Origin: an uncultured Saprospiraceae bacterium
Lineage (GTDB): Bacteria; Bacteroidota; Bacteroidia; Chitinophagales; Saprospiraceae
Direction: 5' to 3'
Assembly: GCA_937929835.1 (NCBI GenBank)
Contig: CALFUU010000082.1
Coordinates: forward strand, 1 to 34,992
Length of the DNA stretch: 34,992 nucleotides
This document shows positions 1 to 8,800 of this stretch, piece after piece. The first letter of the stretch is position 1; each line of letters begins with the position of its first letter. Below the pieces are notes generated by a model. It did no database searches. It saw only the letters and a program-made list of their open reading frames with translations, and had not been told where the DNA came from. The position numbers and the translations under genes were made by a program.

Positions 1-29
1 AAGGACAGAAAGCGTAAGTACTTCCCGTT

Positions 30-734
30 TTATTTATTGTAGGTTTTACTGAATACAATAATATTTTGGAGATGCTCTTCCATAGCCATCACCGCACCTT
101 CAGGATTCTGATCGGCTATCATATCCAGAATATTTCGATGCTCTTCTATGGTCTTCATATTGCTCGACTCGTCACAGACTTTTAGTTTGATAAAGCTCTT
201 GACGATATCTGGAGTGATAATGATCATTAAGGATTTTAGAACAGAGTTCTTACTGGCCTCTCCTATTTTTACATGAAAGAGCAGATCTTCTTCTACGGCT
301 TGGTCGCCTTGTTGCAACTTTTTCTCATAGGCTACTAAGGCCTTATTTAATTCTATCAGGTCATCAGCCGTCCTATGGATTGCTGCCAGCCTTGCCGCTT
401 CTTTTTCCAACAACACTCGCGTGTCGATAAGCGACTTGAAGTCTACATTTTCTATCTCAAGAATATCAGAAATCAAACCCTCCAAGGCTGTAATACCGAT
501 ACCAGTGACTACGGTACCGCTCTGTGGCAGCACCTTCAGGATTCCATAAAATTGTAGCTTATTGATGGCCTCTCTTACTTGGCTTCGACTTACACCAAGA
601 CGTTCTGCCAACTTCCTTTCGGGTGGTAGCTTTTCTCCTGGCTTGATCGATCCAGAACTGATCAGATCTCTTATTTGAGCAATAATGAGATCGACAGGTC
701 TCTTGACGTCAATTTTGTTTAAGTTCTCTAACAT
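30..734 (-). CDS. FadR/FCD-type GntR family transcriptional regulator
   Basis: A 234-residue DNA-binding regulator. The N-terminal winged helix (about residues 10-75) carries the GntR signature PPERKLAERLGVSRSQVREAI. The C-terminal two-thirds is all-helical with FCD-type features (DTRVLLEKEAARLAA, and late His residues as in HRNILDMI and EEHLQNII) that in this family bind a metal and a small carboxylate. The frame stays open upstream to 815, but I chose the ATG at 734. It gives the usual start just before the first helix, and the extra 27 residues would have to be translated through the promoter and operator repeats at 749-801. The family usually represses sugar-acid, lactate or fatty-acid genes. 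No catabolic target is visible here; the nearest gene is a divergent lipoprotein. The ligand cannot be told. Confidence 0.88.
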   Translation of the reverse strand: MLENLNKIDVKRPVDLIIAQIRDLISSGSIKPGEKLPPERKLAERLGVSRSQVREAINKLQFYGILKVLPQSGTVVTGIGITALEGLISDILEIENVDFKSLIDTRVLLEKEAARLAAIHRTADDLIELNKALVAYEKKLQQGDQAVEEDLLFHVKIGEASKNSVLKSLMIIITPDIVKSFIKLKVCDESSNMKTIEEHRNILDMIADQNPEGAVMAMEEHLQNIIVFSKTYNK

Positions 735-748
735 AAAGTGTAAACAGA

Positions 749-775
749 TTGGTTGACCAACTATTGGTTGACCAA
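749..775. promoter_or_regulatory. Tandem GntR operator-like repeats
   Basis: TTGGTTGACCAA occurs twice, at 749-760 and 764-775, 15 bases centre to centre. Each copy is an interrupted palindrome (TTGGT/ACCAA), close in style to the TGGT...ACCA sites of FadR-type regulators. The pair lies over the predicted transcription start and -7 box of the GntR gene, which suggests autorepression. This is inference from position and symmetry. Confidence 0.6.
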
Positions 776-801
776 ATGTAGTAAAATAATTGACTTTCAA
801 A
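773..801 (-). promoter_or_regulatory. Bacteroidota-type promoter of the GntR gene
   Basis: On the minus strand TTTG (801-798) is followed after 17 bases by TACATTTG (780-773), an exact match to the Bacteroidota -33/-7 pattern TTG...TAnnTTTG. Transcription would start near 766-768, about 33 bases before the ATG at 734. The -7 box overlaps the outer operator repeat. Confidence 0.6.
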
Positions 802-1026
802 GTATGATATTGCAAATCTGCCCCTCACGGCAAAGGTTTATTTGGTTCAACTGGTGTAAATCCATAGAAAATAAGCAGCTACAATCCTTTGTCTATAAGG
901 CTTTGAGCACTATATCACCTTAACTCAGCGCGGTAATGAGAACTGGGGAAATTGGCACTTACTCCAATCTTTATTACCTTGGATTATTATCTCAGAAACA
1001 CCACACACATCATATACACCTACAAT

Positions 1027-1491
1027 ATGAAGTATCGACTCTGCCTTAGCACCCTACTGTTTCTATGCTCCTGTAAAGATGTGCCTAGCTCTACAGCCAC
1101 CACTCCCGCTGTTGTAGAAAACACGAGCCCAGAACCAGCTACATCCACTACAGACTTAGCAACGGCAAACTCGGAGGAACTCATCAACGTTGTCTTAGGC
1201 GCTCATCAAGGCCAAGGCACCTTAGAATATGACAATGCAGATTCTAGTAAATCAAAAATTCTCAGTAGCGTCAAGATAGAACGAAGAGATGCAGTAACGG
1301 TAGTTGTTTCTTCTCCAGAGAACTTATTTCCTAGTTACGAAATAGGAGAGTTCCGACTCCAAGGGCACAAAATATATGGTAAAGCCGTAGAGGGGTATGG
1401 CTTCGTATTATATGACACCAACAGAAAAAGAATTATGGCTCTGGTCAAGCGCTTTGATCGGGAAACGGCTTCGCTGCGATTTGCCACTTAG
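1027..1491 (+). CDS. Small predicted lipoprotein, function unknown
   Basis: A 154-residue protein with a lipoprotein signal: a short hydrophobic stretch ending in LCSC, with Cys16 the likely lipidated residue. A Ser/Thr/Pro/Ala-rich linker (about residues 20-45) follows, then a compact domain with alternating charged and beta-type segments. The frame is open from a TTG at 952, but the ATG at 1027 is preferred because it places the signal peptide at the N-terminus. The gene converges on the ABC transporter genes with only 2 bases between stop codons. I recognise no family; the C-terminal part could be a small beta-sandwich. Envelope location is likely, the role unknown. Confidence 0.7.
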   Translation: MKYRLCLSTLLFLCSCKDVPSSTATTPAVVENTSPEPATSTTDLATANSEELINVVLGAHQGQGTLEYDNADSSKSKILSSVKIERRDAVTVVVSSPENLFPSYEIGEFRLQGHKIYGKAVEGYGFVLYDTNRKRIMALVKRFDRETASLRFAT

Positions 1492-1493
1492 TT

Positions 1494-2171
1494 TCATATC
1501 CAATCCAGAGTACCGCTTTGATGGAGTCCTGACTTGAGTCTAGTTTCCATAGCCTCTATCTCTGTCGCTGTGCGACCACCCATTACAAACTTGCCCGCTT
1601 CGAGAAGGTGGATTTCATCGCATACTTCTCTGAGTACCATAAAAATGTGTGATGAAATCAAAATCAATTTTCCTTGTGCTTTTAATTTGTTGATGACATC
1701 CACAACCAATAGATTACTTCTAAGGTCTACGCCATTAAAAGGCTCATCCAGAATAAAAACTTCATTGCGGCGCAGCAGCACTCCCATCAAAGCCAATTTC
1801 TTTTTCATCCCTGTAGAATAGGTAGACGCATATTCGTTAAGGGGTAATTGGAAAATATTTCTTTTCTCAAATTCTTCTTCCTGTATACCCCTGGCTGTAG
1901 AGACCAGCTTGAGATATTCCCAGCCTGTCATATGAGACAAGTATTGCGGATTTGTCTCTAGATAACCTAGGTAATCCTTGAGTGGCTGATGGGCTGAGCT
2001 GATCTCTCCATCATAGGTTTCTAATCCTGCTATACAATTAAATAGTGTCGTTTTTCCTGCACCATTGTGTCCGACGATACCATACACACGGCCTCCGTCA
2101 AAGTCTAAGTCAATACCCCTTAATACTGTATTGCGACCATACTTCTTATGTAGTTCTCGTATACTTATCAT
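1494..2171 (-). CDS. ABC transporter ATP-binding protein
   Basis: A 225-residue nucleotide-binding subunit with all ABC motifs: Walker A GHNGAGKTT (residues 34-42), a signature-like YSTGMKKKLAL (near 118), Walker B EVFILDEPF (near 140) and the H-loop SSHI. The STGMKKK form of the signature is typical of exporters of the CcmA/NatA type rather than importers. Its ATG overlaps the stop codon of the permease gene by one base (TAATG), so the two are translationally coupled and form one exporter. No substrate-binding protein is nearby, which agrees with export. The substrate is unknown. Confidence 0.92.
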   Translation of the reverse strand: MISIRELHKKYGRNTVLRGIDLDFDGGRVYGIVGHNGAGKTTLFNCIAGLETYDGEISSAHQPLKDYLGYLETNPQYLSHMTGWEYLKLVSTARGIQEEEFEKRNIFQLPLNEYASTYSTGMKKKLALMGVLLRRNEVFILDEPFNGVDLRSNLLVVDVINKLKAQGKLILISSHIFMVLREVCDEIHLLEAGKFVMGGRTATEIEAMETRLKSGLHQSGTLDWI

Positions 2172-3097
2172 TACAATATCACTTCTAATCTTCTTCTCGA
2201 TTGTCTAAAAAATATCCACCACACAAAAGGCAATAAAAGAGGTAGGCCCATACTGAAGGCCATAATAAAACTCTGCAGGACACCTATCTCGCGTGGATAA
2301 GAAGAATACTTGGCCAGCACCACAGTGATCAAGACCAAAGCCGTCATTACCCCAATACCACATACAGCCAATCTAAAATTTGGGAAATAAAAAAATAATA
2401 CTATAGAAACTGGAAGCACATAAATAAACTGACACAACAAAGCATAGGCCAGCTTTCTTTTCAAAAATTGAGTGGGGCTTAAGTTGTGCTGCCATACAAT
2501 CCTTATAGGTTCCACTGGTAAATAAAAGGCAGAGGATAGACAACACAGTACACCCATACACACGAGTCCCAGATGGGCATTATCGACTTGTACAGCTTTG
2601 GCCATAAGTAGATACAACAGTACGATCAAGAAAAAATATTTTCTGAAGCCGATGACAAATTCAAAAGCCCATCGCTTAAACGGTGTCGCTAAAATGGGCA
2701 GGGTCCACGACTTTTGTCTAAACAATATCTTCAGTACTGCCAGCCCCAAAATGCCTAACGCTAAATAGACTTCTCGCTGATACAACGCAAACATAATAAA
2801 GGGTAAAGCTTTAAGCCCCACCTCGACCAACCGTATACGAAGGTAATCTGCTGATACATAGAGTATCCTTATGCTCTTCTCCAATACCTCCGAGCGCCTG
2901 CCCGCGCCCATAATAGAAAAAGCTATCAAGAGATAGGCCCAAGTCGCTTGCTCTATCTTATAAAAGACCATCACAGAACCTATCAAGAACAAGCCCAGCA
3001 ATAACATAACTAAGAAAGGGAAGGGTAGACCAAAGTCCTCACTCCTCCGCAAGAGTCTCTGGGTTTGTAACTTGAAATAATAGGTAGTCCCACTCAT
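2171..3097 (-). CDS. ABC transporter permease, multi-span inner-membrane protein
   Basis: A 308-residue protein made largely of hydrophobic helices; I count about eight likely membrane spans (for example around LVMLLLGLFLIGSVMVF, and near the C-terminus MGLPLLLPFVWWIFF). It is the first gene of the pair and shares a TAATG junction with the ATPase gene, so it is the transmembrane partner. No conserved substrate motif is recognisable. Two half-transporters would make a dimer with two ATPases. Its start is 84 bases from the divergent thrA start, so the two share a short promoter region. Confidence 0.85.
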   Translation of the reverse strand: MSGTTYYFKLQTQRLLRRSEDFGLPFPFLVMLLLGLFLIGSVMVFYKIEQATWAYLLIAFSIMGAGRRSEVLEKSIRILYVSADYLRIRLVEVGLKALPFIMFALYQREVYLALGILGLAVLKILFRQKSWTLPILATPFKRWAFEFVIGFRKYFFLIVLLYLLMAKAVQVDNAHLGLVCMGVLCCLSSAFYLPVEPIRIVWQHNLSPTQFLKRKLAYALLCQFIYVLPVSIVLFFYFPNFRLAVCGIGVMTALVLITVVLAKYSSYPREIGVLQSFIMAFSMGLPLLLPFVWWIFFRQSRRRLEVIL

Positions 3098-3137
3098 AGC
3101 CCTCTATTATAAGATAATCATAACGATCTACCCGCAT

Positions 3138-3155
3138 TGTGGCATAATCTCTGCT
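3138..3155 (+). promoter_or_regulatory. Sigma-54-like -24/-12 element upstream of thrA
   Basis: TGTGGCATAATCTCTGCT has GG and GC exactly 12 bases apart, as in the sigma-54 consensus TGGCAC-N5-TTGC. The predicted start would be near 3166, about 16 bases before the thrA ATG. A copy with one difference in 17 bases lies at 10016-10032 ahead of thrB. No rpoN or enhancer-binding activator is visible in this window, so use by sigma-54 is inference. Confidence 0.45.
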
Positions 3156-3181
3156 TATATTATATCTAATGATAATGTGAA

Positions 3182-5638
3182 ATGAGGGTCCTGAAATTTG
3201 GTGGCACATCTGTATCCAATGCCGAACGCTTGCGGCTAGTAACAGATATTGTCCATAAGCAATACAAGCAAGACACTAAGATCTGTGTCGTCGTCTCTGC
3301 ATTTAGCGGGATGACCGATCTGTTGTTAAAGACGGTTCATCTAGCAGAATCTAGCGATCAAGCGTACAAAGAAGCTTGTGAGGCGTTTATATCTAAGGCA
3401 CATCAAGTGGCCAAAGAACTTCTAGATACACCTACCTATAACCAAATAGCTCAGGAGCTTAACGACAACCACCAAAAACTCAAAGATCTCTTGTCTGGTG
3501 TCAGTCTCATACAAGAGGCCTCGCCTAAGACAATGGACTTTGTCGTTTCCTTTGGTGAGAGAAACTGTGCTTTTATCCTAGCACACTACCTCAAGAGTCA
3601 AGGTCTGCCTGCAGAATATATAGACGCTAGACAATTGATCAAGACAGATGATCATTACGGTGCTGCCGTTGTGGATTTCAAATTGACCAATCAACTTATC
3701 TCAGATAGGCTCAGCTCAGACAAAGCCATCTATGTCATAACAGGCTTTATCGGATCAGAAAGAGTTTCTGGTGTGACTACGACACTTGGCCGGGGGGGCT
3801 CTGATTATAGTGCAGCCATTATTGCTGCGGCACTCGATGCTGCTGTGCTCGAAATATGGACAGATGTGGACGGTGTCCTTACCAGTGACCCCAGGGTCGT
3901 CACCAAGGCCTACACTATTCCCGAACTAACTTATCTGGAGGCTGCAGAAATGTCACACTTCGGTGCCAAAGTACTCTATGCACCCACTATAAGACCAGTC
4001 AAGGAAAAAAATATTCCAACACGTATTAAAAACACATTTAATCCTCAACACCCGGGGACACTGATACACGATGCAGCTGTTGCAGGTGACAACGTTATCT
4101 CTGGGCTCTCATCTATAAAGGATATAGCCTTAGTTTCTTTAGAAGGCGCAGGTATGCAAGGTATACCAGGCATAGCCTATCGCTTATTTAAGGCGATGGC
4201 AGATGGCAAAATCAATATCATAATGATAACGCAGGCCTCCTCAGAACATTCTATCTGCGTTGCTATCAAAAACAGCGATACCGACAAGGCTAAATACCTG
4301 ATAGATAAAGAATTCGACATAGAATCCAATAGAGGTCTCATAGAACCCACCAAGCTCACCAAGGACCTGTGTTTGCTCGCCGTGATAGGAGAGCACATGA
4401 GAAATGCGCCCGGTGTGTCAGGCCGCTTGTTCAGTACCCTAGGTAAAAATGGAATAAATGTCGAAGCCATAGCGCAAGGTTCCTCAGAGCTCAACATCAC
4501 CTTCGCTGTACATAAAAAAGATGAAGCCAAAGCACTGAATGCTGTGCACGATGCCTTCTTCTTATCAGAGCACAAGCAAGTGCACTTGTTTGTCGTGGGA
4601 GTCGGTCTTATCGGCTCTACCCTACTCGGACAGATCAGGGACCACTACACAGACATCAAGGACAACAGCAAAATAGAGTTGGTCCTCAATGGATTGACCA
4701 ATTCTAGAAAAATGCTCTTCTCCGAGGCGGGGGTGCCTTTTGATAATTTCCAAAGTGAACTAGACCAAGCTACTGAGGCAGCGGATATAAGTAGGTTTAT
4801 CGATAAGATGATAGAGATGAATTTTCCTTACGCCGTCTTTGTGGACAACACTGCGAGTAAGTTGATTCCTGAGCACTATCACAGAATCATAGAAAACAAC
4901 ATTGCTATATCGACACCTAATAAGATTGCCTTATCGAGTAGTCTCAGTAGGTACAAAAAACTTAAGGCCTTATCGGGTGCTAGAAATATTCCTCTCAATT
5001 TTGAAACCAATGTCGGGGCAGGTCTTCCTGTTATATCTACCTTAAAAAGCTTGACGACGACTGGAGATAAAATAACGCAGCTAGAAGCCGTGCTGTCTGG
5101 CTCCGTCTCCTACATTTTCAATAATTTTTCTACGGAGACTAGATTCATTGATATCGTCAAAGAAGCGCAGGCCAAAGGATTGACTGAACCAGATCCTAGA
5201 GAAGACCTTTCTGGTTCTGATGTAAAAAGAAAAATTCTCATACTGGCAAGAGAGTCCGGATTCGAAATAGAAGAAAGCGCAGTAACTATAGAGCCTATTC
5301 TCTCAGAGGCTTGCCTACAAGCAGAGACTGTAGCAGACTTTTATACCGAGCTAGAGAAAGATACTGATCGCTATACCGAAATGGCCAAGCAGGCAGAAGG
5401 TCGCGGAGAAAAATTGCGCTTTATCGCTAGATATAAAGATGGCCATGGTACCATCTCGCTACAATCTGTTGACAGTCGGAATCCATTCTACTCTTTGAGT
5501 GGAAGTGATAACATGATTGTTATCTACTCGGATCGCTATAATGAAACGCCTCTAGTGGTCAGAGGACCAGGTGCTGGAGCAGATGTCACGGCGGCTGGCT
5601 TACTGGCAGAGATATTATCTATGAGTCCTACACTATAA
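3182..5638 (+). CDS. thrA: Bifunctional aspartokinase / homoserine dehydrogenase
   Basis: An 818-residue fusion that catalyses the first and third steps from aspartate to homoserine, the shared branch for threonine and methionine. The aspartokinase part starts with KFGGTS (residues 5-10), with FGERN near 124 and TTLGRGGSDYSAA near 199. Two ACT-like segments (about 310-455) probably sense threonine. The dehydrogenase begins with the nucleotide-binding GVGLIGSTL near 472 and carries VLSGSVSYIFNNF near 636 and GLTEPDPREDLSGSDVKRK near 666. Full length, no damage. The ATG at 3182 directly begins the conserved MRVLKFGGTS. thrB and thrC follow on the same strand, but 4.5 kb away, with opposite-strand sequence between. 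Confidence 0.97.
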   Translation: MRVLKFGGTSVSNAERLRLVTDIVHKQYKQDTKICVVVSAFSGMTDLLLKTVHLAESSDQAYKEACEAFISKAHQVAKELLDTPTYNQIAQELNDNHQKLKDLLSGVSLIQEASPKTMDFVVSFGERNCAFILAHYLKSQGLPAEYIDARQLIKTDDHYGAAVVDFKLTNQLISDRLSSDKAIYVITGFIGSERVSGVTTTLGRGGSDYSAAIIAAALDAAVLEIWTDVDGVLTSDPRVVTKAYTIPELTYLEAAEMSHFGAKVLYAPTIRPVKEKNIPTRIKNTFNPQHPGTLIHDAAVAGDNVISGLSSIKDIALVSLEGAGMQGIPGIAYRLFKAMADGKINIIMITQASSEHSICVAIKNSDTDKAKYLIDKEFDIESNRGLIEPTKLTKDLCLLAVIGEHMRNAPGVSGRLFSTLGKNGINVEAIAQGSSELNITFAVHKKDEAKALNAVHDAFFLSEHKQVHLFVVGVGLIGSTLLGQIRDHYTDIKDNSKIELVLNGLTNSRKMLFSEAGVPFDNFQSELDQATEAADISRFIDKMIEMNFPYAVFVDNTASKLIPEHYHRIIENNIAISTPNKIALSSSLSRYKKLKALSGARNIPLNFETNVGAGLPVISTLKSLTTTGDKITQLEAVLSGSVSYIFNNFSTETRFIDIVKEAQAKGLTEPDPREDLSGSDVKRKILILARESGFEIEESAVTIEPILSEACLQAETVADFYTELEKDTDRYTEMAKQAEGRGEKLRFIARYKDGHGTISLQSVDSRNPFYSLSGSDNMIVIYSDRYNETPLVVRGPGAGADVTAAGLLAEILSMSPTL

Positions 5639-5656
5639 CCCACGGCTATAGAGCAA

Positions 5657-5860
5657 TCATTTAGTCAAGACATAGGTTTGGAAAATACCTGCATCTATCC
5701 ATCCTCTATTTTTGTCTGGTCCCGCTACATCCACACTTCCGATGAAGTTTTCTCGTTCTTCGCTATGATCATTGTTACAGTAAGCTATAGTAAAACCAAC
5801 CCTCTGATTATCACTAGCGTATTCTTACCTGCTGTCTTGTCTATTCGATAAGTATCATTA
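5657..5860 (-). pseudogene. Frameshifted C-terminal relic of a CBM9-like carbohydrate-binding protein
   Basis: Reading the minus strand, one frame gives NDTYRIDKTAGKNT (roughly 5855-5815). A second frame then takes over, with EYASDNQRVGFTIAYCNND followed by HSEERENFIGSVDVAG and PDKNRGWIDAGIFQTYVLTK, ending at a TGA at 5657-5659. That pattern (IAYCNND, ENFIGS, NRGWIDA.IF) resembles the end of family 9 carbohydrate-binding (CBM9-like) domains in Bacteroidota secreted proteins. The switch of frame and the lack of any start or N-terminal part mark it as a decayed gene end. It lies directly downstream of, and on the same strand as, the hybrid sensor gene. The family call is from memory of motifs and is moderate. 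Confidence 0.6.
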
Positions 5861-5867
5861 TGGATGC

Positions 5868-8800
5868 TCAACTAATATCATTAGAGGTAGGCGTGCTGTT
5901 TTCCACTAACAGTTTATACTCAGAGGGATTGACTCCATACTGTTTTTTAAAGCAGGATCTAAAATACTTGAGATCATTAAAGCCCACTTTGTAAGTAATT
6001 TCAGATATGTTCAGATCACTTTCTACTATGAGCTCTGCAGCTACTTTTATTCTGACATTTCTAATAAATTCATTAGGTGATTGATTGATGATAGACTTCA
6101 GTTTTCTGTACAACTGACTCTTAGAATACTCAAGCTGTCGACTCAGGTCTACTACACCAAACTTAGAATCACCAAGGTATTGCTTGATGACACGCTCAGT
6201 CCGTTGTAGAAAGTCATTATCTTTTTCTGAGAGCCCTTCTACAACTATAGCTGTGTCTCCTCCACTCCTATGATTGGCCGTCTGCTGATAAAAGTTGGAA
6301 GCCATATCCCTTTTCTGTTTCATAATATTGGCCAACATCAAGAGCAGCATTTGTGGGCTAAATGGCTTAGTCATATAATAATCTGCTCCGTGATGATAGC
6401 CCTCTATTTGACTATCTGTAGAGGACTTAACGGTTAGGAGGATAATGGCGATATGACTGGTTATTTCATTTTCTTTTAGCTCAGAACAGAGCTGATAACC
6501 GTCCATAATAGGCATCATCACATCAGAAATGATAACGTCTGGTAATTGGGCCTTAGCGATATCCACCCCACTACGTCCATTCCTGGCCCACAAGACACTA
6601 TATTCTTCATTCAGAAAGCTAATCACATAATTAGCTATGTCAGGATTATCCTCCACTAGAAGCACTACTGGTTGACTAGCATCAGATTCTTGTACCAAGT
6701 CTAAGTCCGCTTCAATTAGAGCACTCTTGGTGTCAGATGCTGTCTCGACAAGATGAGTGGAGCCGTCGGCTGGTACGCTGAAGTGTTCTTTTCCTTTTTT
6801 AAATTCTAATAAAAATTTGGTGTATTGCCCTACTTCACTACTGACCTTAATCTGTCCATAATGAAGATCCACTAACTGCCTGACGATAGATAACCCTATA
6901 CCTATACCTGGAATGGAACCATCATCAATCGCTCTATAGTATCTATCAAACACCTTAGGAATATCCTCTTCGGAAATACCTATACCACTATCAGAAACTT
7001 CCAATAAATAGTGGCTGCTGCTTTCTCGCAATGAAACAACCACGACGCCATCATCACCAGAATACTTAATCGCATTGGATAACAGATTAGAAATAATCTG
7101 CTCCATCTTGGATTCATCATAATACATAAATGCGGAAGACAATTCACTCTCTAAGATTAAAGAAACGTTCTTTGCTCTAGCAATCAGCTCAAAGTTTGTA
7201 ACAATCTGTCTCAGAAATATAACCAAGTCATACTCACGGATATTCATTTTGATGTTTCCAGTTTCTATTTTTGAATGGTTAAGTATTTGATTGATATAAT
7301 TTTTAAGTCGTTCTGCATTGCTGAGCATGACATTCAACATATGTTTGTCTAGATGTTTGTTACCTCCACTTTCTATCGCTTGCTTCTCCCCCTGCAGTGG
7401 CGATATGATCATCGTCAAGGGTGTCAATAGTTCGTGTGAGATGTTGGCTACTATACGCGACTTGACTTTATCTATTTCTTTCAACTTCTCAGTCTCTATC
7501 TGTTCTAGTCTTAATTCTGATTCTAGATTGAGTCGTGCTAGAGTCATCTTAATCAATTGGTACAATACCCCAAAACTGACTAAGGCATAAATCAGCCATG
7601 CCAACCACGTATTGTACCAGGGTTCTAGAATTCTAAACTCAAATTCCTTGGCTGTAGGATTCCATACATCGTCATTGTTGCTCCCGATTACTTCAAACTT
7701 GTATTTACCTGGTGACAGGTTTCTATATTCTGCCTCTCGTTTTGTTGATACATAACGCCAGTCTTTATCCAAGCCTATGAGGCGGACCTTAAATTTATTT
7801 TGTTCCGCTTGCGTAAAGTTTAGAGCCGTATAGCTAAAATTTATATCATTCTGATCATAACTTAATTCCACAGGTGTATGTGGTTTATTCTGTTGAATCA
7901 TACTATCCAGCGGCGTACCAGAAACATAAACCTCCGTTATGAATACAGGCGGTGCCACATTATTCTGAAGTTGTTGCTCTTGTTTATAATAATTTATACC
8001 AGAAATATTCCCAAAATATATGGTCCCATCACTTAGGCTTTCTATGGAGCCTTTTAGGAACTGACTGGAAAGCAAGCCATCAGCAAGGTTATAGTGCTTA
8101 ACCTTTTCGGTTTTTAAATGCAGAGAAAATACACCCTTATTGGTGCTCGCCCATAACACTGTATCGCCGACAAATTCTAATGAGGCGATATATGGACTAG
8201 GGACGCCTGGTAAGAGTGAAAAATCCTTTATCACTTTATCTCCATCAGAAATGTGGAACAAACCCTTTGTCGTACCTAACCACATATCGCATTCATTATC
8301 AATCTTAATATCATTGATACTGTGGCTGATGTTCGTTGTGACACTATTAAGTAACGAAGTTGATTGCAATAACTGATAATCAGTATCCAGCTTAATCACC
8401 TGTACCCCACTCTCTTCGGTGCCTATTATCATCACATCGTCATTACAACCCTTTTGCATAGTTGTCACTCTGGTACTGATCAAATCGTTTTTACCAAATT
8501 GTTTTATCTGCTTGCCTTGATCATAGATCTCTATCCTATCACCAAAGTAGGCTATCCACATTTTGCCAAGGTTGTCACGCGTAATGGCTTTTATAAAGTC
8601 TCCGTCACTATTCAGTGTATTGTGGGATTGTGTTTCCAAAAAGAAACTCTTATCACTTCTAGGATCATATCTTATAACACCATCCTTCCAAGTGCCTACC
8701 CACAACATCCCTGCTGAATCTTCGCACAATGCCGTTACAAACTTGCCTTTATCTCCGATCAGATTATGACATGTATATGTCCCATTCTTTTTGTCCTTTG

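Noticed and set aside
947-970. TTGGCAC before the first lipoprotein as a sigma-54 promoter
   Set aside because: GG is present but the base pair 12 positions on is not GC.
4177-4575. Long opposite-strand open frame within thrA
   Set aside because: It mirrors a conserved coding gene and has no protein-like motifs; a shadow frame. The same holds for the frames opposite thrC, the M1 peptidase and other genes.
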